DNA of 64,000 nt from DATJGR01 sp963812255. Its GTDB lineage: Bacteria; Pseudomonadota; Gammaproteobacteria; Pseudomonadales; Azotimanducaceae. Under the pieces are notes generated by a model. That model did no database searches. It worked only from the letters and a program-made list of their open reading frames with translations, and was not told the origin of the DNA. Positions 8,897 through 16,651 of this stretch are shown here, piece after piece. How positions within the stretch are numbered: position 1 is the first letter of the stretch; each line of letters starts with the position of its first letter. The stretch is taken from assembly GCA_963812255.1 (NCBI GenBank), contig CAWEUM010000003.1, positions 248,001 to 312,000 of the forward strand, given 5' to 3'. The position numbers and the translations under genes are program-made.

Positions 8897-10246
8897 ATGA
8901 CCGACATTTCGGGTCCGACTGCTGCGCTCGCCGAACGCATCGGCGCCACGCGATACACCGCACTGCCCGCCGCCGCGCAAACGGTCGCGAAGCAGTGTCT
9001 GCTCGATTTCATCGGTGTGGCCATCGCAGGCGCACGGGAACCGCTCGTCGAGATCCTCGCGGCTGAAGCCGACGATCTCGGCGGCCACGAGCAGGCCGCG
9101 TTGATCGGCAGAGGCACGCGCGCCAACGTCGAACAGGCAGCGCTGATCAACGGCGCCGCGGGTCACGCGCATGACTACGACGACGTGCACCTGGCGATGA
9201 ATGGTCATCCGACCGTTCCGGTGGCACCTGCGGTGCTGGCGCTCGCTGAACATCACCATAAAGGGGCGCATGCGCTGCTGGCTGCGTTTGCGGCCGGGGT
9301 TGATGCCGAGTGCATCATTGGACGCTACATCGGCGGCTCACACTACGCCGAAGGCTGGCACGCGACCGGCACGCTCGGCAGTTTTGGTGCCGCGGCGGCT
9401 GCCGCGAATCTGTTGGGGCTCGACACCGATGCCACGGCCCGCGCGCTCGGTATCGCCGGCACGCAGGCCGCAGGCCTCAAGTCGCAATTCGGCACGATGT
9501 GCAAGCCGCTGCACGCCGGCCACGCAGCGGCCACCGGCGTACAGGCTGCGCGGCTCGCTGCGCGTGGGTTCACCAGCCGCACCGATATTCTGGAAACGCC
9601 GCAAGGGTTCGCAGCAACACAAGCGCGAAGCGCCTCCGTCGAGCGGTTCAACCAGGCCTTGACGCAGGACAGCTATCTGCCTGGGGTGTGCTTCAAATAC
9701 CATGCCGCCTGCTACATGACGCATTCGTCGATCGAAGCGGTGCGTGAACTCATCGACACGCATCGCATCGCACCCAACGACATCACCGAGGTTGAACTGA
9801 CCGTCAACGAGGGTCACTTCGATGTGTGCAACATTGCCGAGCCGCGCAGCGGGCTCGAAGCCAAATTCAGTCTGCGCTTTACCGCCGCGATGGCGCTCGC
9901 CGGCCGCGAGACGTCCGGTATCCAAACCTACACCGATGAATTGACGCGCGATCCGCAGCTCGTCGCGCTGCGTGACAAGGTCAGCGTGGTGGCGTGGCCC
10001 AACGCGCGCGCCGAGTCGCGGGTGCGAATTCACATTGGCGAGCACAGCTTCGAGACGGAGACGAACGTCGGCATCCCGTTGATCGATCTCGATGCGCAAT
10101 GGAACAAGTTGATCGGAAAATTTCATGCACTGGTCGACCCGATTCTGGGTCGCGCGGTGGCGAGCCGATTGGCCGAGACGTGCCGGCATCTCGAGAATGA
10201 AGGACGCCTCGATTCGTTCTGGAGCCTGATCGGAGGCCACCCATGA
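8897..10246 (+). CDS. MmgE/PrpD family protein
   Basis: 449 residues, the normal length for the family, which contains 2-methylcitrate dehydratase (PrpD), cis-aconitate decarboxylase and iminodisuccinate epimerase. ATG 8897 is chosen because a GGGGG run lies 6 nt upstream and MTDISGPTAALAERIGATRY aligns with the family start. The hallmark segment GHAHDYDDVHLAMNGHPTVP is at ~residues 89-108. A Gly-rich GSFGAAAAAANLLGLD stretch and the C-terminal SRVRIHIG strand region also fit. The exact reaction cannot be read, but neighbouring CoA-transferase, hydratase and lyase genes suggest handling of a citramalate/itaconate-like polycarboxylate. The stop overlaps the next ATG by 4 bp (ATGA). Confidence 0.88.
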   Translation: MTDISGPTAALAERIGATRYTALPAAAQTVAKQCLLDFIGVAIAGAREPLVEILAAEADDLGGHEQAALIGRGTRANVEQAALINGAAGHAHDYDDVHLAMNGHPTVPVAPAVLALAEHHHKGAHALLAAFAAGVDAECIIGRYIGGSHYAEGWHATGTLGSFGAAAAAANLLGLDTDATARALGIAGTQAAGLKSQFGTMCKPLHAGHAAATGVQAARLAARGFTSRTDILETPQGFAATQARSASVERFNQALTQDSYLPGVCFKYHAACYMTHSSIEAVRELIDTHRIAPNDITEVELTVNEGHFDVCNIAEPRSGLEAKFSLRFTAAMALAGRETSGIQTYTDELTRDPQLVALRDKVSVVAWPNARAESRVRIHIGEHSFETETNVGIPLIDLDAQWNKLIGKFHALVDPILGRAVASRLAETCRHLENEGRLDSFWSLIGGHP

Positions 10247-10737
10247 GCGAGACGGATTTTCGCAGCCGCGCCAAGCTGATCACTAAAGGCCACCGCTACG
10301 AAGACATGACCGAGGGGCGTGTGTTCGAGCATCATTGGGGACGCACGATCACGTCCGGCGACAACGCCGCGTTCACGACGTCGACATTGTCGTTCTGTCC
10401 GCTGTATTTCAATGAACCGTACGCGCAATCGCTGGGGCATCCGCGCACCGTCGTAAACCCACTCCTCGTCTTCAATACGGTGTTCGGGCTCAGCGTCGAG
10501 GATCTGTCCGAAGGTGGCGGGCCGTTTCTCGGCGTCGATGCATGCGCCTTCGTCAAACCGGTGTACGTCGGCGACACGCTGATCGCGCGCAGCACAGTAC
10601 TGAACGCGCGCGCATCGAAGGGACAGGCCGGCTACGGCATCGTCACGTGGCACACCACGGGCAGCAATCAACACGGCGAAACGGTGATCGAGTTCAATCG
10701 AACTAATCTGGTTCGCCAGCGAGGGAATTCGGGATGA
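10243..10737 (+). CDS. MaoC-like hydratase subunit, His-less
   Basis: 164 residues with the hot-dog MaoC/enoyl-CoA hydratase 2 fold. Family features include YEDMTEGRVFEHHWGRTITSGDNAAF and AFVKPVYVGDTLIARSTVL. In active R-hydratases the helix after SGDxNxxH carries an Asp/His pair. Here that place reads LSFCPLYFNEPYA, with no His. It may therefore be the structural half of a heteromeric enzyme with the next gene product, as seen in other split MaoC pairs, or use other residues as in mesaconyl-CoA hydratase-like proteins. It overlaps the PrpD-like gene by 4 bp and is followed by the second MaoC gene after 10 bp, so it is co-transcribed. Confidence 0.82.
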   Translation: MSETDFRSRAKLITKGHRYEDMTEGRVFEHHWGRTITSGDNAAFTTSTLSFCPLYFNEPYAQSLGHPRTVVNPLLVFNTVFGLSVEDLSEGGGPFLGVDACAFVKPVYVGDTLIARSTVLNARASKGQAGYGIVTWHTTGSNQHGETVIEFNRTNLVRQRGNSG

Positions 10738-10747
10738 GGCGCGCAGC

Positions 10748-11227
10748 ATGAGCCTCACGGGTACCCGGAACTGTTTCGAGGATTTCGTGCCGGGCGAGGT
10801 GATGCGCCACGCACGGGGCAAGACGATGTGCGAACAGGATAACGTCGGCATCACGTTGATGGTGCTGAACACGGCGGACGCGCACTTCAACGAAGACGTC
10901 ATGCAGCGCTCGGCGATGGGCGGACGCGGCTGGACGCAGCGGGTGCAGTTCGGCGGCGTCACGATCGCGATGGTGATTGGCCTGGCGATGCAGGATACCG
11001 GCGAGAACGCCCTCGCCGAATTGTCGCTCGACAAGATCCGCCTCAAGTCGCCGGTCTTCCACGGCGACACGCTGTACGCCTTTACGGAGGTGTTGAGCAA
11101 ATCCGATGCAGAACAAGGCGACGCCGGCATCGTGACCTTCAAGCACTGGGGTGTGAATCAGAAAGACGAGGTCGTGTTCGAAGGCGAACGGCGCGTGCTG
11201 ATCAAACGCCGAAGCCCCATCCGTTGA
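10748..11227 (+). CDS. MaoC-like hydratase subunit
   Basis: 159 residues, hot-dog fold: TRNCFEDFVPGEVMRHARGK at the N-terminus, then NTADAHFNED with Asp and His at the expected active-site helix, then KIRLKSPVFHGDTLYAFTEVL. Unlike the preceding subunit it keeps the D-x-H pair, so it is the likelier catalytic partner. The expected reaction is hydration of an enoyl-CoA such as mesaconyl-CoA to a 3-hydroxyacyl-CoA. It sits between the first MaoC gene and the second CoA-transferase gene in one apparent operon. Confidence 0.85.
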   Translation: MSLTGTRNCFEDFVPGEVMRHARGKTMCEQDNVGITLMVLNTADAHFNEDVMQRSAMGGRGWTQRVQFGGVTIAMVIGLAMQDTGENALAELSLDKIRLKSPVFHGDTLYAFTEVLSKSDAEQGDAGIVTFKHWGVNQKDEVVFEGERRVLIKRRSPIR

Positions 11228-11277
11228 CGTGTACTTCGCTGACGTGGAAAGGGCTGACGTGAACAGGGTCCGCTGAC

Positions 11278-12489
11278 ATGCCGGGCGCGCTCGAAGGCCT
11301 GAAGGTCATCGATCTGACGATGATGCTGGCGGGGCCGTTCTGCACGATGCTGCTCGCCGATCAGGGCGCCGACGTCATCAAGGTGGAACCCATCGGCGGC
11401 GATGGCACCCGCCGCATGGGGCCCTATCCCACCGAGGTGGGTCGCCGGACGCCGTATGGCGCGTACTTTCAAAGCATCAATCGCGGCAAACGATCGATCG
11501 GCATCGACTTGAAGAGCCCAGCCGGCAAGGACGCGCTGCGCGCCTTGGTGCGCGATGCCGACGTGCTGATCGAGAACTATCGAGCCGGTGTCATGGACAA
11601 ACTCGATCTCGGCTACGAATCGCTGGCCGCAATCAATCCGCGGCTCGTGTATGCGGCAATTCGCGGTTTTGGTGACCCGCGCACCGGCGAGAGTCCCTAC
11701 GTGGATTGGCCGGCGTACGACGTGATCGCGCAGGCAATGGGCGGCATGATGGGCATCACCGGCCCGAAAGGTTCACCAACCAAGATCGGCCCCGGTGTCG
11801 GAGACACGTTGCCGGCGGCGCTGACGGCATTCGGAGTGATGGCGGCGGTGTACCGCGCCAACAAGACCGATAAGGGGCAGTTCGTCGACGTCGCGATGTA
11901 CGATGCGGTGCTCGCATTCTGCGAGCGAATCGTCTATCAGTATTCGTATACGTCGAAGATACCCGGCCCGGAAGGCAACAGTCACCCGCTGCTGTGTCCG
12001 TTCGGCCTGTTCCCGGTGCGCGACGGGCTGGTTGCAATCGCCTGCCCGATGGATCAGTTCTGGGCGCCGTTGGCGCGTGCGATGGGTCGCGCCGATCTCG
12101 TCGATCACGCCGAGTACGCGACCAACGAAGCACGCGTGACGCACAATGCCGAGGTCGTCGCAATGATTTCGGCCTGGACCGCTACGTTGACGAAGGCCGA
12201 ACTGAAGGCCCGTCTCGGCGGCCTCGTGCCGTTCGGGCCGGTACACGACGTTGCCGATATCTTCGCCGATCCGCACGTACGCGTCAGAGGAATGCTGGCG
12301 GAAGTCGAACAGCCCGGGCTCGAACGAAACGTCTACATCGCTGGTACGCCAATCAAGATGACTGCGACGCCAGGCGGCGTTCGCACCCGTGCGCCGCTGT
12401 TGGGCGAACACTCGGACGAGATTCTGGCGGAGCTCGGCTATTCGGCGGCCGACATCGAATTCATGAAACAAAACGGAGCCATCTCATGA
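11278..12489 (+). CDS. Family III (CaiB/BaiF) CoA-transferase
   Basis: 403 residues, the standard length. The N-terminus is GALEGLKVIDLTMMLAGPFCTMLLADQGADVIKVE. The catalytic Asp is expected in GPGVGDTLPAALTAFGVMAA near residue 180. The C-terminal closing motif is TRAPLLGEHSDEILAELGYS. It would activate an acid as its CoA thioester using a donor CoA. With the MaoC pair upstream and the CitE-like lyase directly downstream (4-bp overlap), it fits activation of a mesaconate- or itaconate-like acid before hydration and cleavage. The donor and acceptor are not deducible. Confidence 0.9.
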   Translation: MPGALEGLKVIDLTMMLAGPFCTMLLADQGADVIKVEPIGGDGTRRMGPYPTEVGRRTPYGAYFQSINRGKRSIGIDLKSPAGKDALRALVRDADVLIENYRAGVMDKLDLGYESLAAINPRLVYAAIRGFGDPRTGESPYVDWPAYDVIAQAMGGMMGITGPKGSPTKIGPGVGDTLPAALTAFGVMAAVYRANKTDKGQFVDVAMYDAVLAFCERIVYQYSYTSKIPGPEGNSHPLLCPFGLFPVRDGLVAIACPMDQFWAPLARAMGRADLVDHAEYATNEARVTHNAEVVAMISAWTATLTKAELKARLGGLVPFGPVHDVADIFADPHVRVRGMLAEVEQPGLERNVYIAGTPIKMTATPGGVRTRAPLLGEHSDEILAELGYSAADIEFMKQNGAIS

Positions 12490-13445
12490 CCTCTCGAGCA
12501 CCTTCCCGCGCTTCTTCTCGCGTCTTGTCTCGCGATGGAGGCGGCGTGCGGCGCGCACGACGCTGCCAGCTGTCGGTACCCGGCAGCAGCGAAAAGATGA
12601 TGGCCAAGGCGGCTGCTCTGCAACTCGATCACGTCTTTCTCGATCTCGAAGACGCCGTCGCGCCCAACGCGAAGCCCGCCGCGCGCGGCAAAATCGTCGC
12701 GGCACTGAACGATCTGCACTGGACGCCGCGCACCGTGTGCGTGCGCATCAACGACGTCGAGACGCAGTGGTGCCACGACGACATCATCGAAGTCGTGACC
12801 GGCGCCGGCGCGAAGCTCGACACGATCATGCTGACGAAGGCGAAGAGCGCGCACGACGTGATGTTCGTGCACCTGCTGCTCGATCAACTCGAAGCAAAAC
12901 TCGGTTTGCCGCATCGGATCGGCATCGAGTGTCTGATCGAAGAAGTGGAAGGCATGATGAACGTCGACGAGATCGCAGCGTGCTCGGACCGCCTGGAATG
13001 CCTGATCTTCGGTATGGGCGATTACTCGGCGAGCCAGCAGATGCAGGCGTTCTCGGTCGGCGAGTCCGGCCCCTACCCCGGCGACGTGTGGCACTACCCG
13101 CGCTATCAGATGACGATCGCGTGCCGCGCGAACGGCATCGATCCCGTGGACGGACCGTACGCGAACTTTCGCAACCCCGACAGCTTCCGGCGCGAGGCGG
13201 AACGCGCCCACGCGCTCGGCATGGTCGGCAAGTGGGCCATTCACCCCAGTCAGGTCGAAATCGCCCAACAAGTCTTCTCGCCCGCGCCGGATGCGGTGGC
13301 CGCGGCGCGCAAACAAAAGACCGCGTATGCCGAAGCGCTGGAACAGGGCCTCGGCGCGATCAACGTCGACGGCGTGATGATCGACGCAGCATCGATCCGT
13401 ATCGTGCAGAACCTGCTCGACCGCGCCGATTTGTATGGCATGTAA
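12486..13445 (+). CDS. CitE-like CoA ester lyase (HpcH/HpaI superfamily)
   Basis: 319 residues. ATG 12486 overlaps the CoA-transferase stop. The first ~25 residues are Ser/Arg-rich and unlike the family, so an internal start near QLSVPGSSEKMMAKAAAL is possible. The core has DHVFLDLEDAVAPNAK, the metal-site Glu region RIGIECLIEEVEG near 135 and the Asp region IFGMGDYSAS near 175, all typical of Mg-dependent malyl/citramalyl-CoA lyases. The predicted reaction is retro-Claisen cleavage of a 3-hydroxyacyl-CoA, for example to pyruvate or glyoxylate plus an acyl-CoA. A palindromic repeat follows directly. Confidence 0.88.
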   Translation: MTSRAPSRASSRVLSRDGGGVRRARRCQLSVPGSSEKMMAKAAALQLDHVFLDLEDAVAPNAKPAARGKIVAALNDLHWTPRTVCVRINDVETQWCHDDIIEVVTGAGAKLDTIMLTKAKSAHDVMFVHLLLDQLEAKLGLPHRIGIECLIEEVEGMMNVDEIAACSDRLECLIFGMGDYSASQQMQAFSVGESGPYPGDVWHYPRYQMTIACRANGIDPVDGPYANFRNPDSFRREAERAHALGMVGKWAIHPSQVEIAQQVFSPAPDAVAAARKQKTAYAEALEQGLGAINVDGVMIDAASIRIVQNLLDRADLYGM

Positions 13446-13449
13446 GACA

Positions 13450-13472
13450 GGGGTCAGAGCGACCCTGACCCC
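13450..13472. repeat. GGGGTCAG palindromic repeat, copy 1
   Basis: GGGGTCAG at 13450-13457 pairs with CTGACCCC at 13465-13472, with a 7-nt loop AGCGACC. It lies between the CitE-like lyase and the acyl-CoA dehydrogenase genes. A related, longer copy occurs at 24344-24390. Dispersed hairpins beginning GGGGTCAGAGT are common in proteobacterial genomes and are often linked to REP-associated tyrosine transposases, although none is in this window. The hairpin may also attenuate read-through. Confidence 0.75.
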
Positions 13473-13490
13473 GTTCTCCCCGGAGGCACG

Positions 13491-14672
13491 ATGACATCTC
13501 CCTATCTCACAGAAGAGCGCCTGATGATTCAGGCGGCGGCACGCGAATTCACGACTAAAGAAGTACTGCCGGTCGCCAACGAGCTGGACCCGGTGCAGGG
13601 CGACATTCCAATGGAGCTGCGCCGCAAGATGGGCGAGCTCGGCTACTTCGGTATCCGCACATCCGAGGAACACGGAGGTCTCGGACTCGGCGTGTTCGAG
13701 TACTGCCTGATCGCCGAGGAACTCGCGCGCGGCTGGATGAGCGTGGCGAGCATCATCGCGCGCGCCGGCGGCATGATGGCCGTGGGCGGCTGGCCGCTCG
13801 AAAAGCGGATCGAGCAAACCCGCAAAGCCGCGCGCGGCGAATATCTCGCCGCGGTGTCGCTGTCCGAACCTGGCGTCGGTTCGGACCTCGCCGCAGTGAG
13901 TTGTCGCGCCGTACTCGATGGCGACGAGTGGGTCATCACCGGTAACAAATACTGGTGCACCTTCGCAGACGGCGCCGACTACATCCAACTGCTCGCGCGG
14001 GTCGAAGCGCCCGGCGAGGAGGTCCGCTACGCGGGTTTGCGCACGTTCATCATCGAAAAGGAACGCGGCACACTGCCGAAAGGCTGCGCCGGTTCGCCTA
14101 TTCCCAAAATCGGCTACTTCGGTTGGAAAACGTACGAGCTCGCATTCGACGGCTGCCGTATTCCGAAACAGAACATCATCACCGGTGGTGATTCCGAAGG
14201 CTTCAAGAACACCGTTTCGTTCCTCAATTCAGCCCGCGCGCACACCGCGGCGCGGTCAATCGGCCTCGCGCGCGGCGCGCTCGAAGACGCGATGGCTTAC
14301 GCCCACGAGCGGGTGCAGTTCGGCGTGCCGATCGCGGACTTTCAGGAGACCCGCTTCAAGATCGCGCGCATGGCGAGTGAAATCGAAGCAGCGCGCGCAT
14401 TGATGTACGACGTCGCGACCCGCATGGATGCAGGTGAGAAATGCGACAAAGAAGCGGCGATGGTGAAATGGTTCGCCAGCGAAATGGCCGAACGCGTGAC
14501 CTCCGATGCGCTGCAGATCTTCGGCGGCGCCGGTTACACGAAGCTGCACGCGGTGGAGCGCTACTGGCGCGACGCCCGGCTGACCAAAATCTTCGAAGGC
14601 ACCAGCGAGATTCAACTGCGCATCATTTCCGACCGGTTGCTCGGCAAACCGACCCATCGGGCAACCTCATGA
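13491..14672 (+). CDS. Acyl-CoA dehydrogenase
   Basis: 393 residues, FAD-dependent alpha,beta-dehydrogenation of an acyl-CoA with electrons passed to ETF. The N-terminal helical domain has MTSPYLTEERLMIQAAAREF. The FAD/substrate segment is AVSLSEPGVGSDLAAVSC near 120. The C-terminal signature is RARLTKIFEGTSEIQLRI-like (DARLTKIFEGTSEIQLRII), with the usual catalytic Glu of EGT. It starts 18 bp after the palindromic repeat with GGAGG 6 nt ahead. It probably handles the saturated acyl-CoA feeding the MaoC hydratases. Confidence 0.93.
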   Translation: MTSPYLTEERLMIQAAAREFTTKEVLPVANELDPVQGDIPMELRRKMGELGYFGIRTSEEHGGLGLGVFEYCLIAEELARGWMSVASIIARAGGMMAVGGWPLEKRIEQTRKAARGEYLAAVSLSEPGVGSDLAAVSCRAVLDGDEWVITGNKYWCTFADGADYIQLLARVEAPGEEVRYAGLRTFIIEKERGTLPKGCAGSPIPKIGYFGWKTYELAFDGCRIPKQNIITGGDSEGFKNTVSFLNSARAHTAARSIGLARGALEDAMAYAHERVQFGVPIADFQETRFKIARMASEIEAARALMYDVATRMDAGEKCDKEAAMVKWFASEMAERVTSDALQIFGGAGYTKLHAVERYWRDARLTKIFEGTSEIQLRIISDRLLGKPTHRATS

Positions 14673-14699
14673 AAACGCATATTCAAGGACACTGATGCT

Positions 14700-15359
14700 G
14701 TGACGATACCCAATGTGTATGAGGCCATGAGCACCCTGCGCGCGGTGCGGCGGCTCAAACCCGACCCGATCCCAACGGATGTACTGGGCCGCGTGCTGCA
14801 AGCCGCTGCGTGGGCGCCAACCGGCGGCAATGCGCAGCCGTGGCGCATCGTGCTGGTGACGGATCCGAAACCCAAGGCCGCGCTCGGCGCGCTGTATGCG
14901 AGTTCCTGGAAGCGATTCGCGAAAGTCTACGAACAGCGCTTCGGGGCGCTGGCCGAAGCGGACCGCGCGCGAGAGATGCGTACGCTCGCCGCCGGCGATT
15001 ACCTCGCGGACCACTTTCACGAGACACCCGCGATTGCGGTGTTCTGCTTCAATCCGAAGAACATGGCAATCACCGATGCAAAGCTCGATCGCGTCTCCGT
15101 CGTCGGCGGCGGATCGATCTACACCGCCGTACAAAATCTGATGCTCGCGTGCCGCGCAGAAGGGCTCGGCTGCGTGCTGACCACGCTGTTGTGTGAGCAC
15201 GAAGAGGCAGTCCGCTCGATTCTCGCGATTCCGCAGCCGTGGGGCACAGCTGCGGCGATTCCGATGGGCTATCCCAAAGCAACGGGACACGGTCCCATCC
15301 GGCGGCGCGGACCCGACAAGCTGGTGTACGCAAATCGGTGGGGCGCGGCGCCGGGATGA
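14700..15359 (+). CDS. Nitroreductase family flavoprotein
   Basis: 219 residues starting at GTG 14700, with AAGGA 10 nt upstream. The FMN-binding N-terminal pattern is STLRAVRRLKPDPIPTDVLG and AAAWAPTGGNAQPWRIVLV, and the C-terminal part has GGGSIYTAVQNLMLACRAEGLG and GYP near the end. These are NAD(P)H-dependent FMN enzymes, acting as nitro- or ene-reductases or dehydrogenases. The frame overlaps the next gene by 4 bp, so it could supply reduced flavin or act on the same substrate as the flavoprotein encoded downstream. Confidence 0.9.
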   Translation: MTIPNVYEAMSTLRAVRRLKPDPIPTDVLGRVLQAAAWAPTGGNAQPWRIVLVTDPKPKAALGALYASSWKRFAKVYEQRFGALAEADRAREMRTLAAGDYLADHFHETPAIAVFCFNPKNMAITDAKLDRVSVVGGGSIYTAVQNLMLACRAEGLGCVLTTLLCEHEEAVRSILAIPQPWGTAAAIPMGYPKATGHGPIRRRGPDKLVYANRWGAAPG

Positions 15360-16504
15360 ACGAACTCCTCACCGCCGCGCAGCGCCTCGCCCCGACATTC
15401 GCGCAGCGCGCATCGGAGATCGAGCAAGCCCGCAGAATTCCCGCTGACATTTCGAAGCAAATGGCCGCCGCCGGCTTCTATCGCATGTTCGTGCCGACCG
15501 AATACGGCGGTTCCGAAACGCCGCCGGCCGACGCATCGCGCGTATTCGAAACGCTGGCGCGAGCAGATGCATCGTGCGGTTGGGTGGCGTTCATCGGCGC
15601 CACCAGCGGTTCCGTGCTGGCGCGCCTTCCTGCAGATTCCGCCCGTCAAATCTTCCACGACCCCGAGACATTGATCTGCGGCGTATTCGCACCGTCAGGC
15701 AAAGCGCAAATCGTCGACGGCGGCTTCAACGTGAGCGGCCGCTGGCAGTGGGGTTCGGGTTCGCAGAACGCGCGGTGGGTTCTGGGCGGCTGCACGTTCA
15801 GTCGCGACGGTGACTTGTTGCGCACGCGCAGCGGCGCGCCGCGCAATCACATGCTCGTGTTCGCGCCGGAGCAGATTCAGTTTCATGACACGTGGCATGT
15901 CAGCGGGCTGCGCGGCAGTGGCAGTCTCGACTTCGAAGTGCGCGACGTGTTCGTGCCCGAATCGCGCGCTGTCGGCTATCTGATTCACGAAAACCCGCCA
16001 CGTCCGTTGTATCAATTTCCGCAGTTCAGTCTGCTCGCGCTCGGTATCGGCGCGGTCGCGCTCGGTATCGCGCGTGGTGCGATCGACGAGCTTGTTGCGC
16101 TTGCCGCAGGCAAAGTTCGCGCCGGCAGCAGCGCGTCGCTCGCGAGCCGGCCGTACGCGCAGATGGAAGTGGCCGGCGCCGAGGCGACCTTACGCGCCGC
16201 GCGGGCGTACTACTACGAAGCCATCGACGCCGCGTGGGCCCAAGCGCTACGAGGCCAGCCGATCCCGGTCGATCAACGCCGCGATATGCGCCTGGCCACC
16301 ACGCACGCGGTGCAGGCCGCGGTGCGCGTGGTCGACGCCATGTACACGCTGGCCGGCGGCAGTTCGGTATACGACAGCAGCGGTCTGCAGCGCCGCTTTC
16401 GCGACGTGCACGTCGCCACACAGCACATCATGGTGGCGCCGAGCACGCTGGAAACCGTCGGCCGCTTGATGCTCGGCATCGAGACGAATACGCAGAGCCT
16501 TTGA
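15356..16504 (+). CDS. Acyl-CoA dehydrogenase-like flavin enzyme (DszC/HsaA-type)
   Basis: 382 residues; ATG 15356 overlaps the nitroreductase stop (ATGA). The fold is acyl-CoA dehydrogenase-like: PTEYGGSETPPADASRVFETLARADASCGWVAFI is distinctive of the group that includes two-component flavin monooxygenases (DszC, HsaA, HpaB-related) rather than true dehydrogenases. The C-terminal VQAAVRVVDAMYTLAGGSSVYDSSGLQRRFRDVHVATQHIMVAPSTLE lacks the EGT catalytic Glu of dehydrogenases and matches that monooxygenase group. The neighbouring nitroreductase-like flavoprotein could deliver reduced FMN. The substrate is unknown. Confidence 0.83.
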   Translation: MNELLTAAQRLAPTFAQRASEIEQARRIPADISKQMAAAGFYRMFVPTEYGGSETPPADASRVFETLARADASCGWVAFIGATSGSVLARLPADSARQIFHDPETLICGVFAPSGKAQIVDGGFNVSGRWQWGSGSQNARWVLGGCTFSRDGDLLRTRSGAPRNHMLVFAPEQIQFHDTWHVSGLRGSGSLDFEVRDVFVPESRAVGYLIHENPPRPLYQFPQFSLLALGIGAVALGIARGAIDELVALAAGKVRAGSSASLASRPYAQMEVAGAEATLRAARAYYYEAIDAAWAQALRGQPIPVDQRRDMRLATTHAVQAAVRVVDAMYTLAGGSSVYDSSGLQRRFRDVHVATQHIMVAPSTLETVGRLMLGIETNTQSL

Positions 16505-16517
16505 CAGCGTTGATCAA

Positions 16518-16598
16518 GCGTCCGGTCGACGTAGTCCACCATCCGGTCGACGTGATCGACCATCCGGTCGACGTAGTCACCATCCGGTCGACGTGATG
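16518..16598. repeat. Tandem 21-bp repeat with GTCGAC core
   Basis: Four head-to-tail degenerate copies of a ~21-bp unit, ACCATCCGGTCGACGTRRTC, start within 20 bp of the flavoprotein stop and end ~54 bp before the MoxR start. Copies alternate GTAGTC / GTGATC / GTAGTC / GTGATG after the shared CCGGTCGACGT core, suggesting duplication of a 42-bp dimer. Each unit has a GTCGAC palindrome. The array could be a binding site or simple slippage. Confidence 0.85.
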
Positions 16599-16611
16599 CG
16601 CGCGAAGCCGG

Positions 16612-16620
16612 TGATATACT
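16612..16620 (+). promoter_or_regulatory. Candidate extended -10 promoter of moxR operon
   Basis: TGATATACT has the extended -10 form TGn-TATACT, 32 bp before the TTG start at 16652 and just after the tandem repeat. No good -35 is seen at the normal distance; this is acceptable for an extended -10 site. Prediction only. Confidence 0.35.
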
Positions 16621-16651
16621 CGCCCGAACCCGAGCGAACTGGAGCACGCCA

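Noticed and set aside
12438..13988. 516-codon open frame antisense to the CitE-like and acyl-CoA dehydrogenase genes
   Set aside because: No domain, no ribosome site, composition typical of antisense frames.
16518..16598. Possible CRISPR array
   Set aside because: Units are 21 bp and directly adjacent, without unique spacers, and no cas gene is present.
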